Below, piece by piece: positions 1-12,900 of a DNA stretch of 64,000 nt. How positions within the stretch are numbered: the stretch's first letter is position 1; each line of letters opens with the position of its first letter. The notes under the pieces are model-generated. The model had not been told where the DNA came from, did no database searches, and saw only the letters and a list, made by a program, of their open reading frames with translations. A program made the translations under genes and the position numbers. This DNA is from Ignelater luminosus (Eukaryota > Arthropoda > Insecta > Coleoptera > Elateridae), in the NCBI GenBank assembly GCA_011009095.1, contig VTPC01091269.1, positions 73,610 to 137,609 on the forward strand, in the 5' to 3' direction.

Positions 1-1482
1 TTGTTCTGGAAATATGCCGAAAAAACACATTTCTCTTTAAATGCAGGCAAATACAGAGAATCGAATTGCACCTACACCAATCTTGTCTACAGGTTTCTAC
101 CTAACATATATTCGTATTTTCTGCCATTCTCCAAAATGCCAGAATAGGCAATCGCCTATTGCGCGGAAATAACTTATCATGGTTTCCGCAAGTGCGACTC
201 ACTTATCTCTTTTTGTTACCGAAAAAATGGTTTTTACAATTAGATTTGGGCCAATTTTCGGAGACCTCTAGAAGTAAAGTCTGGAAAAATAAAAAAACTC
301 GTTTCATTGGTTATATAGACATATTTCAGAGTAGAACAGAATTCGTTGGTGCCATCTCTATATCTTTGAGAATGCAATAGTGACTCCTACTGACGGACGT
401 CTATGGATCTATTCCTGGTATCCCACGATCACAGGAAACCTCTAACTGTCTTTTGAAACCCAAAGAGTGAATCTTTTGCAGAGTTCCTCCTTTTGACTTG
501 ATCTACAACTTCGCCGCAGACAGCAAAGTATCTTAACCGTTCACTTTGAAATAATATGAAGAAATCATGTAACACTATTGCAAAAACTCTTATTTCACCT
601 AACCTAGCAGACATTACCAATTTTAGTTAAGAAATTCTATTCTAGAAGAAGAAATTTAGGCGTTTTATTTGCATTGTTCTGACTTTTTCCCAAATGAACG
701 GATAAGCTCCTAGTTTTCCTCTTTTCAAAATAAGTATTTCATAATGTAACCAAGCACAGTCCAATACATAGAATTTATTACACATGTAAAAGAAAAGGAT
801 CTATTTGGACAATCCTAATAAGTAGAGTACCACCATAATGATTTGTTTGGCATCAATTAGAAGTGTCTTCAAAACTTTTTTAACATAAAGTTATATTGTT
901 GAAAGAAGATGGTAGAATAGTAGTAGGTTCTGTGAATTTAGTTGCAAAGAAAAGTATTGTCTGGGATTTAGATAATGGTTGCTAACAGAGATATTCTCGC
1001 AAGTGACAGTGCAAATGAAACTCACTTGGTCGTGTTGATGGAAAAAGATTTTTCGTTAATTTCGCTGCTCTTGGTAACTTCCTTCAATTCTCTAAATAAA
1101 CCAATAGTGAGAAAACTAATTAATGTCTCAATCGCTTAGAATAGATTCGTACTATCCGATAACCATTCATATTTAATTGAATACTATTTTGACAGTGCCT
1201 CACAGCCTAACTATTTCTTGTTACAAAAAACTATCTAAGGTAAGAGAAAACATTTACAATTAATCTATCTTGCATTTTGACCAGGACTGACGCTTCGGCA
1301 ACTGGCGCCAGAAGCGAAAACAATTCCTTGATACCTGGCGTCTATTTCTCTATTGTAAAGTTTTGCTAGCCTTGTCAAAACTTGAAATGCATAGATTTGA
1401 TATAGATTGTTAGTATATAGCTCATTACAGGCCAACAGTGAGTAAGACTATGTCTCACTGTACAACGCTGTGCAAATTAAAA
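1..1482. other. AT-rich sequence, no gene recognised
   Basis: Only short open frames on both strands (longest 73 codons), none resembling a known family. A 9-bp GC-rich hairpin, CGCTTCGGC pairing with GCCAGAAGCG apart from one bulged base, lies at 1291-1316. Nothing else was seen. Confidence 0.6.
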
Positions 1483-1484
1483 TA

Positions 1485-1515
1485 AAGGGTTTTCCAATAA
1501 GAGGTGTTATTTTGA
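1485..1515 (+). repeat. 5' terminal inverted repeat of the DD41D mariner
   Basis: 31 bases that match the reverse complement of 2760-2790 at every position. The match stops at base 1516. Confidence 0.95.
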
Positions 1516-1598
1516 ATAGCCCGCTATTTCGGTAGATGTCACTTTTGAAGCTATCATTTTTTGACATTTGACAAGTAGAAACTACGCCATTAATAAAT

Positions 1599-2685
1599 AT
1601 GGAACGATACACGCTTCAACAACGCATTGAAATTATTAAAATTCACTATAAAAATGGTGAAAATTTGGCAGAGACGGTTCGTAAAACTCGAACATTTTTG
1701 GGTCACCGTGAAGCACCTTGTCGGACCGCAATACAGAAATTGGTGAAAAAATTCGAGCTCTTGGGACAAGTTAGTGATGTGAAGAATAAAACCCGTGCAC
1801 GTCGCTCAAGAACAGCCGAGAATATTGCTGTTGTAGCCGAAAGTGTTAAAGAAAACCCAGGTTTGTCCATTCCTCGTCGTTCTTTGGAATTAGCCATTCC
1901 ACAAACGTCATTACACCGTATTTTGCATAAAGATTTGGGTCTTAAGGCTTATAAAGTCCAGTTAACACAAGAACTCAAGCCGGCCGATCATCAACAACGT
2001 CGTGTCTTTGCTGATTGGGTCGTTGAAATGCATGAAAATGATCCAGAATTCCATCGAAAAATCATCTTGAGTGATGAGGCCCATTTCCACCTCGGTGGCT
2101 TCGTCAACAAGCAAAATTGTCGGATCTGGGGCTCAGAAAATCCAAGAGTTATTGTTGAAAAGTCTCTCTATCCTCAACGTGTGACTGTTTGGTGCGGTTT
2201 ATGGTCCGGCGGAGTCATTGGACCTTACTTTTTCGAAAATGAGGCTGGAGCAACAGTTACGGTGACTGGATTGCGCTATCGAGAGATGATTAACGATTTT
2301 TTATGGCCGGAATTGGATGGTATTGATCTGGACAACGTTTACTTTCAACAAGACGGCGCTACGTGCCACACAAGCAACGAAACCATTGATCTTTTACGGA
2401 AAAAAGTTTCCGGACCGTGTTATCTCTCGAAGAGGTGATCACAATTGGCCACCGAGATCTTGTGATTTAACACCTTGCGACTTCTTTCTTTGGGGCCACG
2501 TGAAAGAGAAGGTCTACGCCAACAGCCCAGCGTCGATTCAAGACCTCAAAGATGGAATTCGTGAGGCTATCGAGGACATAGGGCAGCCACTTTGCGATTT
2601 GGTTATCGAAAATTTCATGAAAAGGATATTGTCCTGTAAGCGTGGTCGTGGTGGTCATTTGCCTGATGTTATTTTCCACTATTAA
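1599..2685 (+). pseudogene. DD41D mariner transposase, one frameshift
   Basis: The frame from ATG 1599 reads through an N-terminal helix-turn-helix region (starts MERYTLQQRIEIIKIHYKNG) into a DDE/RNase H-like catalytic domain. The first aspartate is in ILSDEAHF (codon 2073-2075, residue 159) and the second in FQQDGATCHTS (codon 2352-2354, residue 252). At 2400-2405 there is a run of six A. Beyond it the original frame stops at 2438, while the next frame continues with the third aspartate in CDLTPCDFFLWG (codon 2479-2481) and ends at TAA 2683-2685. One surplus A therefore explains the break, and the intended product would be about 361 residues, a normal mariner length. All three catalytic aspartates are kept. 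The extra base may be a real inactivating lesion or a sequencing error in the homopolymer. Confidence 0.9.
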
Positions 2686-2759
2686 CGGCATACCTTCCTC
2701 TTTATAATGAAATAAACATCCGGTCATTTATATTAAAAAATGGCACTTTTCTTTGAATA

Positions 2760-2790
2760 TCAAAATAACACCTCTTATTGGAAAACCCTT
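2760..2790 (-). repeat. 3' terminal inverted repeat of the DD41D mariner
   Basis: Exact reverse complement of 1485-1515, followed by TA at 2791-2792. Confidence 0.95.
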
Positions 2791-2792
2791 TA

Positions 2793-4951
2793 TAAGAGCA
2801 ATGGTCTGACTTGTTTACTATTTGAACTTAAGTTAATTTTTGCAAAATAATATACTACGATCAAAATGTCTTTGGATCAGGGATGTTATGTAATTATTTA
2901 TTATTTTTACAATCATTGACATCAATCGACATTGTAAACTAATAGGGAATAGTAATAATAATAATTAAAATGTGCAAGTACTCCCTTCAGAATCTTTTTT
3001 TGCAAAATTTCCTTTCCATGGCTACTAGCTAACCAGTACAAGAATATGTCAAGTGCGTCCATTTATGGGTTACCAAAAGCAGAATTAAACATTCAAAATC
3101 GGCTGAAATCAGCAAATTGGGCAAGAAGAGGAGGAGGAAAAAGGCATGTTCTGTAAACCCAAACGAAACAAGATAGAAAAAGAGATAAATTCAGAACGAG
3201 ATTTGCACAGTCCGAAGGAAGATAAGGAAAAGAATGCAACACTTGTGGAATATGTTAACGGAATATGTTAATATTATAAAACGAACTGGGCATTTATCCG
3301 AAATGAACTTAGGTGCTTAGATATGACTTCTATTCAATTCGCCAAAATGAGTTACGGTAGTAGCGAAAAGTACAAGAAAGATCGAGCCTCATTTTAACAC
3401 GAAAAAGAAATGAAAACTTAAGGATTAGCTCGTCAACCGTTAATAAATTCATCCATGCATCAAATGTGACTCGCATATAACATTTCGCTGCAGGTTAGGT
3501 CAGTGCCATCTATATTTACTTTTTATTTTATAATAGTGTGTTTACTTGTTTTGAGCCCAAAATATCACAGAATAGTCTCAGAAAAGAAATCGTGATATTA
3601 AAGACTGTTATTAATATAATTAACAAGAACATTTTTAAAACAAATTAGAAAATCTATTGAAGTTTACAAGCAAATCAATTTGCCATAAAGAGTTTGGTTG
3701 ATTTTTCAGCTACTTCAAAATTTCTTAAATACAACATTCAGTGTATCAATGCCTGACTGAAGAGAACTGAAAATATCCCTTTATGTACATCTAGTAATGC
3801 ATGATTCATTTTAAAAAAAGAGAAAGTATGGGAAAGTTCAAATGAACCCTCTCGTTCATCTTTTTCAAATGGTCCGGTGATACATCCACTATCGCTATAA
3901 CTCATCATAGTAACGTTTAGAAAAAGAATATGAATGGGGGCGACCTTCAGCAACATCAATAGAAATTGCACTATTGAAGGGGCGACTATAATTTTAAAGC
4001 TGAGGGGCATTGTAATTGGTTACTAAGCCGTACGGTTTCGAACATATGCGATAAAGTGGTGTTCAATATCAAAATGCCTGCATTTTCTAATCAATATCGA
4101 GATTTTCAGACGAACAGAAATAAAACATAAAAAACCTTGAATAATTCAATTAACGCGCAATTAGAATGTTTAAAAACTGTCAATATGTAAGCCACATGTA
4201 AATCGAAAGTAATTGAAAATGTGTGGAAATAGTACGTAGGGGAGCTTACACTATGTGCTAGAGGTAATCGCGCTGTAATCCCAGTCTGATCCTGAGAACT
4301 GTAAACAGATGTACCCGTGCCCCATTACAGCTCGCAATTATCACCGCTAGCAACCCTGGACAAGTAAGCAAGGGTAGCAACGCCCTTCCGCGGCTTTTTG
4401 AAACTCCAGGATCGAGAGGACATTTTCAATATCGTAGGGGTTAACCATTATTTGGATTTTCAACTTGAATCAATCCGTTAAATATTTATCGAGAACATCT
4501 ATTTACGGGATAGTCCTTTCGGATTAACAATGCAATTGATAAAATGCTCGTTGTTTCCATTGTAAATAAAAGCACTTCAGACGGAGTCTTAATAATAATT
4601 ATAAGCACTCGCATCGTCGCAAAAGAATTATTTTAAAGAAAGGAGATTCTAAAAACAGGTTCACATGTTCGAAAACCGCGTTTACATCAATTAAATAACG
4701 CGCTCAATTGATACCTAACTATTGGCAAGTAAAATTTATGGCATCCGTTTTGAGTGTAATTTACTTTTATGGTGATACTATTAAAAGCAAGAAAAGCGAC
4801 GCTCGTTCCATTTGTATATCAAAATTTTCAGATAAGGGAAAGACTGTTTTTATTGTCGATACAAATTGAAATATTTTGGCACGATACTTCTATAGAACGT
4901 TTTCTACAATCCATTCTTAAGAAAGCACGCAGTAAATTTCTAATACCACCC
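2793..4951. other. AT-rich intergenic stretch
   Basis: No recognisable gene. The longest frame is 90 codons on the minus strand (3738-4010) and looks like chance. A short direct duplication (GGAATATGTTAA twice) lies near 3247-3272. Bases 4250-4440 are noticeably richer in GC than the surroundings but have no coding signature. Confidence 0.5.
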
Positions 4952-4953
4952 AC

Positions 4954-4991
<38 letters not shown>

Positions 4992-5014
4992 GCCAACCAA
5001 CTAACCAACCAACC
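4952..5014 (+). repeat. Microsatellite (AATC)n with AACC flanks
   Basis: About seven uninterrupted AATC units, with CCAACCAA-type units on both sides. A matching AACC array lies 150 bp downstream at 5168-5195. Confidence 0.9.
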
Positions 5015-5167
5015 CAGTTTCCCTACATTATTCTTCGGGGTCAGCAACTATTATCTACAATAAAAGATAAAATAATAATCCTCCAAATAGATAGATTCGC
5101 CAATGTGCATGTAACTTATGGACGCCTGCAGTTAGTGCCCAGTGGCTCCCCCCATGTGAAAGTCCTG

Positions 5168-5195
5168 AACCAACCAACCAACCAACCAACCAACC
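5168..5195 (+). repeat. Microsatellite (AACC)n
   Basis: Seven AACC units, followed by TCAATCAACG, which resembles the upstream array. The two arrays bracket a unique segment of moderate GC (5015-5167). Confidence 0.9.
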
Positions 5196-8100
5196 TCAAT
5201 CAACGAACCCGCTGTATATAGTTGAGGGTGGATCGGATGTTTCAAAGAGCAGTGCATCTTTTCAAGGTTTCTTTATATCTTTTGTCTGTCAGTATACACA
5301 CCGAATCAGTATAAAGTGAAATTTAATTTCCTTCGTTTGTACTGTACTGTGGGGTGCACTTTCAAATCCAAATAAGCAACTAGTAAGTTATATAATAATG
5401 AATTTGTCACCTGTACTTCTCTAAATTACAACATAGTAGACATGTTTCCCTGTTTCGGATGCATTTGTTCCATGTTAGAGTGCTCCATATTTCGAATAGC
5501 ATCGCATTTAACACGGTTTTCCCATTTTGCTGCAATAAACGGATCGTTTCCATGAAATGACATATGTTTCGGGCTACATCAACTTCGACAGTAGCAACTG
5601 CAAAATCTAGCTGTAACGCTTTACACATTTTCTTCAACTCCTTGGAGGAAACTTTGACTATCATTAAATCGATTGCTAATTCCGCAAATGTAGCCTAGAG
5701 GATATACTCGAGATGGTGAAATCAACACGGACGTGCACCCTGTGTGGTACTCATGAGACACTATTGCTTTCTACATTAATATCGTTTAAAAATCCTTTTA
5801 ATTTTTCTAGCAATACAAAAATTAGGCAAAATGCGAGATAAGTGCCAATAAAAAACATTTTATTGAATCAGAGGATCATTCAATTGCATGCGTAAGCGTA
5901 TACGAAATAATCGGTTATTAAATTGCACTCTCCAAACTTCAAAAGTGCCGGCATTTAAATTAAACCGGTTGTATAGATGACTAGCAAATTGTTGCAGAGG
6001 TCTGCATGATCATCTGTATTAGTTTTTAATTAAATGCGTTTCAATCAGCTAAATAGAGGTAGGTAGACATTTTTGTTTTTCTTTACGTATCATTTAAAAA
6101 TAGTTTTATAGTTAAAACAACTTGGCAACATCATAAAATGAGTATAAGACGAGTTCGTATCTCATTCATTCATTCATCATTCATTCGTAATAAAATTTCG
6201 GTTCATTTAAAATGGATGGCAGCGTCAAACTCTAAACGGATCCGTTGGCTCGAAAAACTAAAACAGTCCCCATCTGAATAATTTCTGTGCTTTCACTGTT
6301 GGCCTTTAGATACACCACCCTCTCTGATATTAACGGACTACAGCCTGCGGTTTTGAAATAACATGATTAGGAGTGTGATATTTTACGTTGAATGAATATG
6401 GAAATTGTTAAAATTTTACACAGAATTGATTATTTGAGTAGCTCTATAACCTCAATTATCGACATCCCGATATCAATATTAACAAAACAAGCGTTCGAGA
6501 TTGGCAATCGTTCGAAGTTGCAATACGGTATTGTGAGGTCAATAATCTTAGCAGAAACCTCATTTAGTTCATTTTCACACATAATTAGGATATAAGTTGG
6601 TTATTGCTACTGATCAACATAAAGAACCGGTCAAGTTATGACGCAACGTTCTGCGGTAAAATCTAGCCACGGGCAAGGACATGCAAGCGTGTAAACTAGG
6701 AAAAGCTAAGTCACTTACTTCGTTAATAAAAACGCAAACGGCGTTACATTTACAGGTCGTTTGAAATATTAGGTATAATAACTTGTGCTAGATATTCGTA
6801 TGACTTTCGCCACATTAAAAAACTAAATTTTAATACGTACACTCGATAGCGTAATAACTATAAACAACAACCAGAACAAAGTTTTGATTGATTGATGAAA
6901 CCTTTCATAATTATCCAACAATATATCATTTCATAATAAACATATTTACGTAGGTAGTCATTACAATGTTAATAATGAATTATAGAAATTCGATACCAGA
7001 AAATAATTAATATAACAATCTTTTATCAAAATAACGAAAAAATGATTGCAATGTAACAAAAAATATAATTGACGCCATCTACATATATATAGGGGAAGTT
7101 TCAATACGTTCAATAATATTTAATGTTAGGAGATTTTTCAACAATAAATAAGAAGTTACCAAAAGGCAATCAAAGAAAAAAAATCTGAACGTTCACCTAT
7201 AATTAGTTTTAATTTATATTATGAATAGGTACGTGACTGCTAACTCGCATATTTTTATTGATTTGCATCCAATAAAGGTTATTATTATTACTATTACTCG
7301 ATATAAGAAAGGAATGAAGGCAAAACCATAAAACAAAAACACTGAACAGGACCAGAAAAGAAAGTAGATTCCCAAAATACTGACAATGAGAATATCTTGA
7401 TGTGTAAATAAGAAAGCTGTAGGCTATACCAAAACTGCATGATTGGTAGTCTTTTCTAAAAGACCTTTATGTAACAATAATAAAAGAAACAAGGACAGAC
7501 TAAAGATAAATGAGACAAACTAAACTTAAGAATAAACCAAACCAAGAGTCAGTCAGAACTTTTCCGTAGAAGACGACACCTTAAGATTTGCTAAGAACCG
7601 TAACTATTTGGAAGTAAACCACCAGTAGGAAAAACAAAACAAACTGTAAAGTGTATGCCATAATGAGAAACTTAAAAATCGAAATTGGAAGTAATTTTGA
7701 AAAGCAAAGAAGAAACAATCAGAGTAAAACTTTATATAACTTTGATTTTCTGCCATTTTTAGATTTTTTGGCCTAAAGCAGATTCTACAAATAAAATAAA
7801 ATTGGGCAAAATTTGAAGATTTTCAAATTTCTCTTCGAATTCTCAAAGAAAAAATATATAAGTCTCTAAAAATGGAATGGAATGAAATAGCTACATTTTA
7901 ACTTGTCTGATTTCTAAAATTTCATCTTTTTGGTAATTTTAATCAAATAATGTGAAAATATCTAAAATGAACATTTTTGAAAGGTTTGGTCACTGTTATG
8001 ACCAATTCAATCTTGAATCGATTCTAAAGTTTTATTCCAGTGTATTTCAATCGAGATATTAGAAAATTTCCAGCAATGGTTTTTTTCTAGCAATATTCAA

Positions 8101-9999
8101 ACATTTGATGACAGAGGGCAATATAGTATTTAGCGGTCCTATGCCTATCTTGCTTTAAAATGTGGTAGAGAGAGATGATTTATTTATTAAAGCACGTGAT
8201 AGAAATATTGACATTGTTGTCGCAAGCGCAGAGAGAGCAGGGCCGATAGGACTAGTAGCACCATTAGAGGCTGTCAACAAACTCATTACACACTCTGGGG
8301 ATTTCGATAGTCATTTTGAGCAACCACCTTTCGAATTTAGGTTTTCCCTTTTACGGGAATTGTTTATTCTAAGCAGATTTCAAATTTATAGAAACTTTAT
8401 CCAAAACTTGAGATTTTTGATCTCGAAGAAATTCTGAACCTGAATAAGAAGCCGAGGAAAAAACAAAAGTTTAATTATAATTATATGCAGAATTTCTCAG
8501 ATAAATCTTTAAAAGAAAGAATCTGGATTTCTAGAAGTGGAAATGTTTTATAGTTTTGGTCATGATTTAGAGCAGTAAAACTTTCTTTCTCTCAAAAAAT
8601 AAAAATATTCAAAATCAATAACCTTGAGCTGATTTTGAAGAATCTTCGATAAGTACAAGTTTTTAAGTAAATTCATAAAAAATCTAGAAGTACGTTTGAT
8701 ATAACGAGTTTTGAGTTCTCTTCAAGGTATATGTATGAGCATAACTGCAAACCCAAGCAGTAAAAGCGCGAGCATTAGAAAAAAAAAGCACCATAGAGAA
8801 CACAAAAAATGAGAAGCAAATCCTAAGATTGCACATACTCTACAACGTGGATTAAAAGCTTTTTTTCGGTAAAACGACTACTTTCTCGAGAACTCTATAA
8901 GTATAAATGTATTTCACTAAAGATGTTTAAAAATATAGTAGCCGACTTAAGAGATTCAAGCTTTCAAAATCGTACATTTTATCACAAAATGCAGCAAACA
9001 TTTTTTTTCATAAGCCTTTTGGTTGCTCGAGCTCACACTATTAATATAAATATAAACAACAAAATCCAATAAAATTATAAATTATTGTCGTTCACTAAAT
9101 TCAAAGAAAAACTAAAAAAGGACAAGAATGTCTCAACCACATAGTTTTACTTATCGAAAACCAAACTTAACATCGTTCCATTCATACCCTATTCTGGTAT
9201 GTTGTATACCTTGCGAGTTAATCATCGCCCTTGACGACCGATTTATGCACGACCTAAAAATAGATAAATCTAATGCAAATACATTTAAAGAACATGTCAA
9301 AGAAACTGACTTGCAAATTCGAGCAGTATGCAACTTTAGATAATTCGGTATTTATGCTGAAAATAACAACAATCTATGTAGGAAAACATATTAGGATTTA
9401 CATAATGCAATAATCAAAGATCAGAAGCATACATAAATAATCAGGTCAACGAATTAAGCGTTACAAAAATGGCAAGAAGCAACATTTTTTCTTTTTTAAT
9501 TCAAGATTTACATGTTAAATTTTTTGCAACAAAAAACGTGTTAATTATTATTTTATCTGGACTCAGGGTCAAAAGTAAAATTTAAAAAAAAAATCTTGTC
9601 TAAAGATATTTTAGGAATAGGTAACCGAGAAGCAAAAGAGATGGTAAACAATTTAAAATTATGGGAATCTGCTAAATAAATATTACACATCACACACAGA
9701 GTGATTAAAATTCCGGGATCATCAGTAAAATCCCAAAAACTATTAACAGATACAAGATCAGCTAAATTGGGGTAAAGTTGGTATTCTGATCCCAACAATA
9801 ATCTGTAAGAAATATCAGCCTGACTTCGTACGTTTTTGAAATACATAACCTCCAAGGAGATCTATCGATTTTCGTTTTTCGGCCATAACTTTCTTATTAT
9901 TAGGGACTGCTAACAAGTGTGAGGACTTTCTACGGGCACTTTTTTGGATCCAATATCTCTAGTTTTTCTAATTCTGTGTGTGCTAGCTACTATGCAAAG
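5196..9999. other. AT-rich intergenic stretch
   Basis: No known gene. Open frames such as 85 codons at 5407-5664 (minus), 91 codons at 8162-8437 (plus) and 100 codons at 9553-9855 (minus) have no motif that I recognise. There is an ATTC microsatellite at 6162-6186. Runs of A and T are frequent. Confidence 0.5.
6162..6186 (+). repeat. Microsatellite (CATT)n, imperfect
   Basis: Tandem CATT units with one interruption (ATCATTC). Confidence 0.8.
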
Positions 10000-12900
10000 T
10001 AAAGTAGGCAAACACCATCTATGTGGATCCTGTAGTTTCAAACGCCGTTATCCAATACAAAACAGTAGTAGAAATTATCATCAGTATAATATCTTGTAAT
10101 CCGTAATGATTCTGCTATAGATGATATGTGGTAGACTAACGGATTTTTGAAAACTAGCTTGATTTTGCAAATTCTAGTTACTTTGCAAAATATGTTGTAC
10201 ATATACTTTTGGACCTTTCCTGAGAATATTTACGTATTAGAAAAATTTCTAAAAACAAAGAAGAAGCATTCCACTGTCAAGCACGACATTTATTACTGTG
10301 CACAGTAGTAAGCAAGCAAAATTTCCCATGGCGATGGTGTAAAAATTATATTTGGATTTTATTCCCAGGAAGAGCAATCAAAGCTGCTTTAAAGGGTGTC
10401 ACATTCAAACTTCTTACTTCATCAGAAATGAGTCTATGCAGGTCATTATATGCCAACTTTCTTCTAAATTTGCTAGCGTTTTAGTCTTCAATTGAAATTG
10501 TCAACTCGGCGAGCAATATTATATGCAAATTATCTCGCAAAGGCAAAACATAGTAGCAAAGCAAAGCAAGCAGTACCTATTGCCAAGAATCTACAAAAGA
10601 ACACAGAATTGAAAAAATTATCGAGTTACACGAACTATAAAATGTGAGTTACAGAAGAATAAAAAACAATATGATAAAATAAGTTTAAAATTAGTTTTCA
10701 ATTATTTACATGAAGAAAAAAATATGTCGTTGAAAACTATGCACGTTAAGGGCAGACTTAAAAGCATGCAAAAAGTCTGTATAACATTTTATAGTAACCA
10801 AACTCTTTTCTGTACCAAAACTGTTGGTTACATAATCAAAATTGGAGCCTGATGGTTCAACTATATGATATGAAATTATGATATTGTCTTTAAAACTAAT
10901 TGAATAAAAAAAAATAAAAATAGAATATTACTAGACATCGATATTGAACAATAGCTTGTTCCGTAATGCTGGCAGAGACTAGAGTATACCCTCAAATCTA
11001 ATTAAAAGCTAATTAGTTTGAAATTATCAATGTTCAAGTTTAAAGGTTGTTCGAAACTTCTTCGATGTGCAACTTTTATAAAGCTCTTTTTATAGGATTA
11101 ATGTAGTTAATCTTTGATACGCTTTATTTCTAAAGTTGGTATATTTAGATTTTAATGGGGAGTAATATTTCAACTAATATATTTTCCCTACTTTTATAAA
11201 GTTATGATAAATCGTTTTAATCTCAACCACAGCAGATGAAATAAATAAACCACAAGTGATGAGAACTTATCAACATAATAAATAAGGACAGACGTTAAGA
11301 GGAAGTGCAACATAGATCTAATGTGGTTTTCAACCACAAATATGCGTCTCAAACTATATTACTGCTGCCACTAAAAATGTTTATTGCTTTTTAGATACAA
11401 AGGGCATCTTCCTCGTTATGTTAATGCATGGTTTATTGATACACATTTTACTTAGGTAATTTGTTGCCTTTCAAAGACACCACTTTATCAATTTATTAAA
11501 GAATGATATTCAAGCATCATCCTAAAGCTCATTTTCGCCAATATAATAAAATTTTTAATTGCCGTATTTACATCAAATTACACGAAAAAAATGAACATAT
11601 TTAACATATATAATTCCTCTTCCTTCAAATAAGTATAAAAAAATTTTTTTACATCAATTTCTTTTTCGTAGTAAAGAAAATTTACAAAAGTTTTTCTTGA
11701 GGGTAAATATAGGTTTTTGTATGTTGGCTTTTAGTTTGCTCTTCGGCGTTCTACAACTTTGAACCTGTTGTAACTTATAGTAAAAAGTGCACTATTACAT
11801 TCATCATTTCTCAACTTTTATAACAGAGACATTTACAGTTTATTTAAACCTTGACTATTTTTAGAATTAAATTATGTAATTCAAACAGTTAACTGATACT
11901 CGTTCCGAAATATTATTTTGATAATTGTAAATAAAAGGCCAAACGGCATCTTTGGTAAAATCGTTTTATATTAGTTTCGCTGAACTGTAATTATTGGTCC
12001 GTTGGGAATAAAAACACTACGGAAATGGGGGAAGATAAAATTCATCACGTATGAAGCATTAAAAGGTTAATAGGAAAATCGTTATGAGAATTTTTTTTAT
12101 TAAAGATACGATAAAACGTGATTTTCGGAAAAATTTCAATCAAGGTTTTCTAGTTCTACCTATACTGTAATGGATATGTTAAGAATAAATGAGCTTTTTT
12201 CAAATTAAAGTTTGCTAGCAGTGAGATGAGATCTTAGTTAATCTGTAACTAATGAAGCAATTTAAAATACATTTGATTCAAAATCTAGTTAATTTTGAGC
12301 CACGATTAACAATCTAGGGAATTGAAGAAACAAGCCACAAAACAACAAACAGATCAGAGAGTTTCTACGAGACTGTTGATTTCTATCACCTTCCACCTCA
12401 TCATCAGAGATTTTTCCTATGATCAATATCTGGACTTCATTGCAAGTGAAGTTGATCACCTGTAGCTATCAAAATTTGTTTCTTCCACAAAGGGTAGGGT
12501 ATTGATCACGGAAAAGATTCTTTTTGAAGGGCTGTAGATACAGACATATTTTCTATTTGATTGCAAATTCTTCCTTTGTAAGTCAAAAACACAGTACACT
12601 TCATACCTAAACTGCTGGTTTTGCGTAAATCTAGTTCAATACTTATGAATTCCCGTATGAGTCCTAAAACCTTGAGCTATCGGTATACCAAATAGACACA
12701 CACCTACGTTTATGTAATTTTTAATTATCCCTTTCTTGCCATTGCGTAATTGGCATCTATCCATAGATAATCACGAAGAAGACATTCGCAGAAAAATCAA
12801 TTCAGAATAAGCATCCTAATGAAATATTAAGTACATAATTGGAAATAAGGTCACGACATTCTTATAAATTCATAATTGTAACCAAAACTTTAAATAATTA

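Larger units (their letters stand above)
1483..2792 (+). mobile_element. DD41D mariner (rosa-type) transposon, near-complete
   Basis: The element runs 1485-2790 (1306 bp) and is flanked by TA at 1483-1484 and 2791-2792, the target duplication expected for the Tc1/mariner superfamily. Its ends are perfect 31-bp inverted repeats that begin AAGGGTTTTCCAATAAGAG. The single long coding region between them encodes a transposase whose second and third catalytic aspartates are 41 residues apart, once one frameshift is discounted. That spacing is the known signature of the rosa (DD41D) group. Identical ends, both target dinucleotides and a coding region with one lesion suggest a fairly recent insertion. 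Confidence 0.93.

Noticed and set aside
2467..2727. Minus-strand 86-codon frame in the DD41D mariner
   Set aside because: Antisense shadow of the transposase coding region.
4769..5221. 150-codon open frame over the AATC/AACC arrays
   Set aside because: Tetranucleotide repeats without stops create the NQSI/NQPT runs. No domain, and the frame depends on repeat length.
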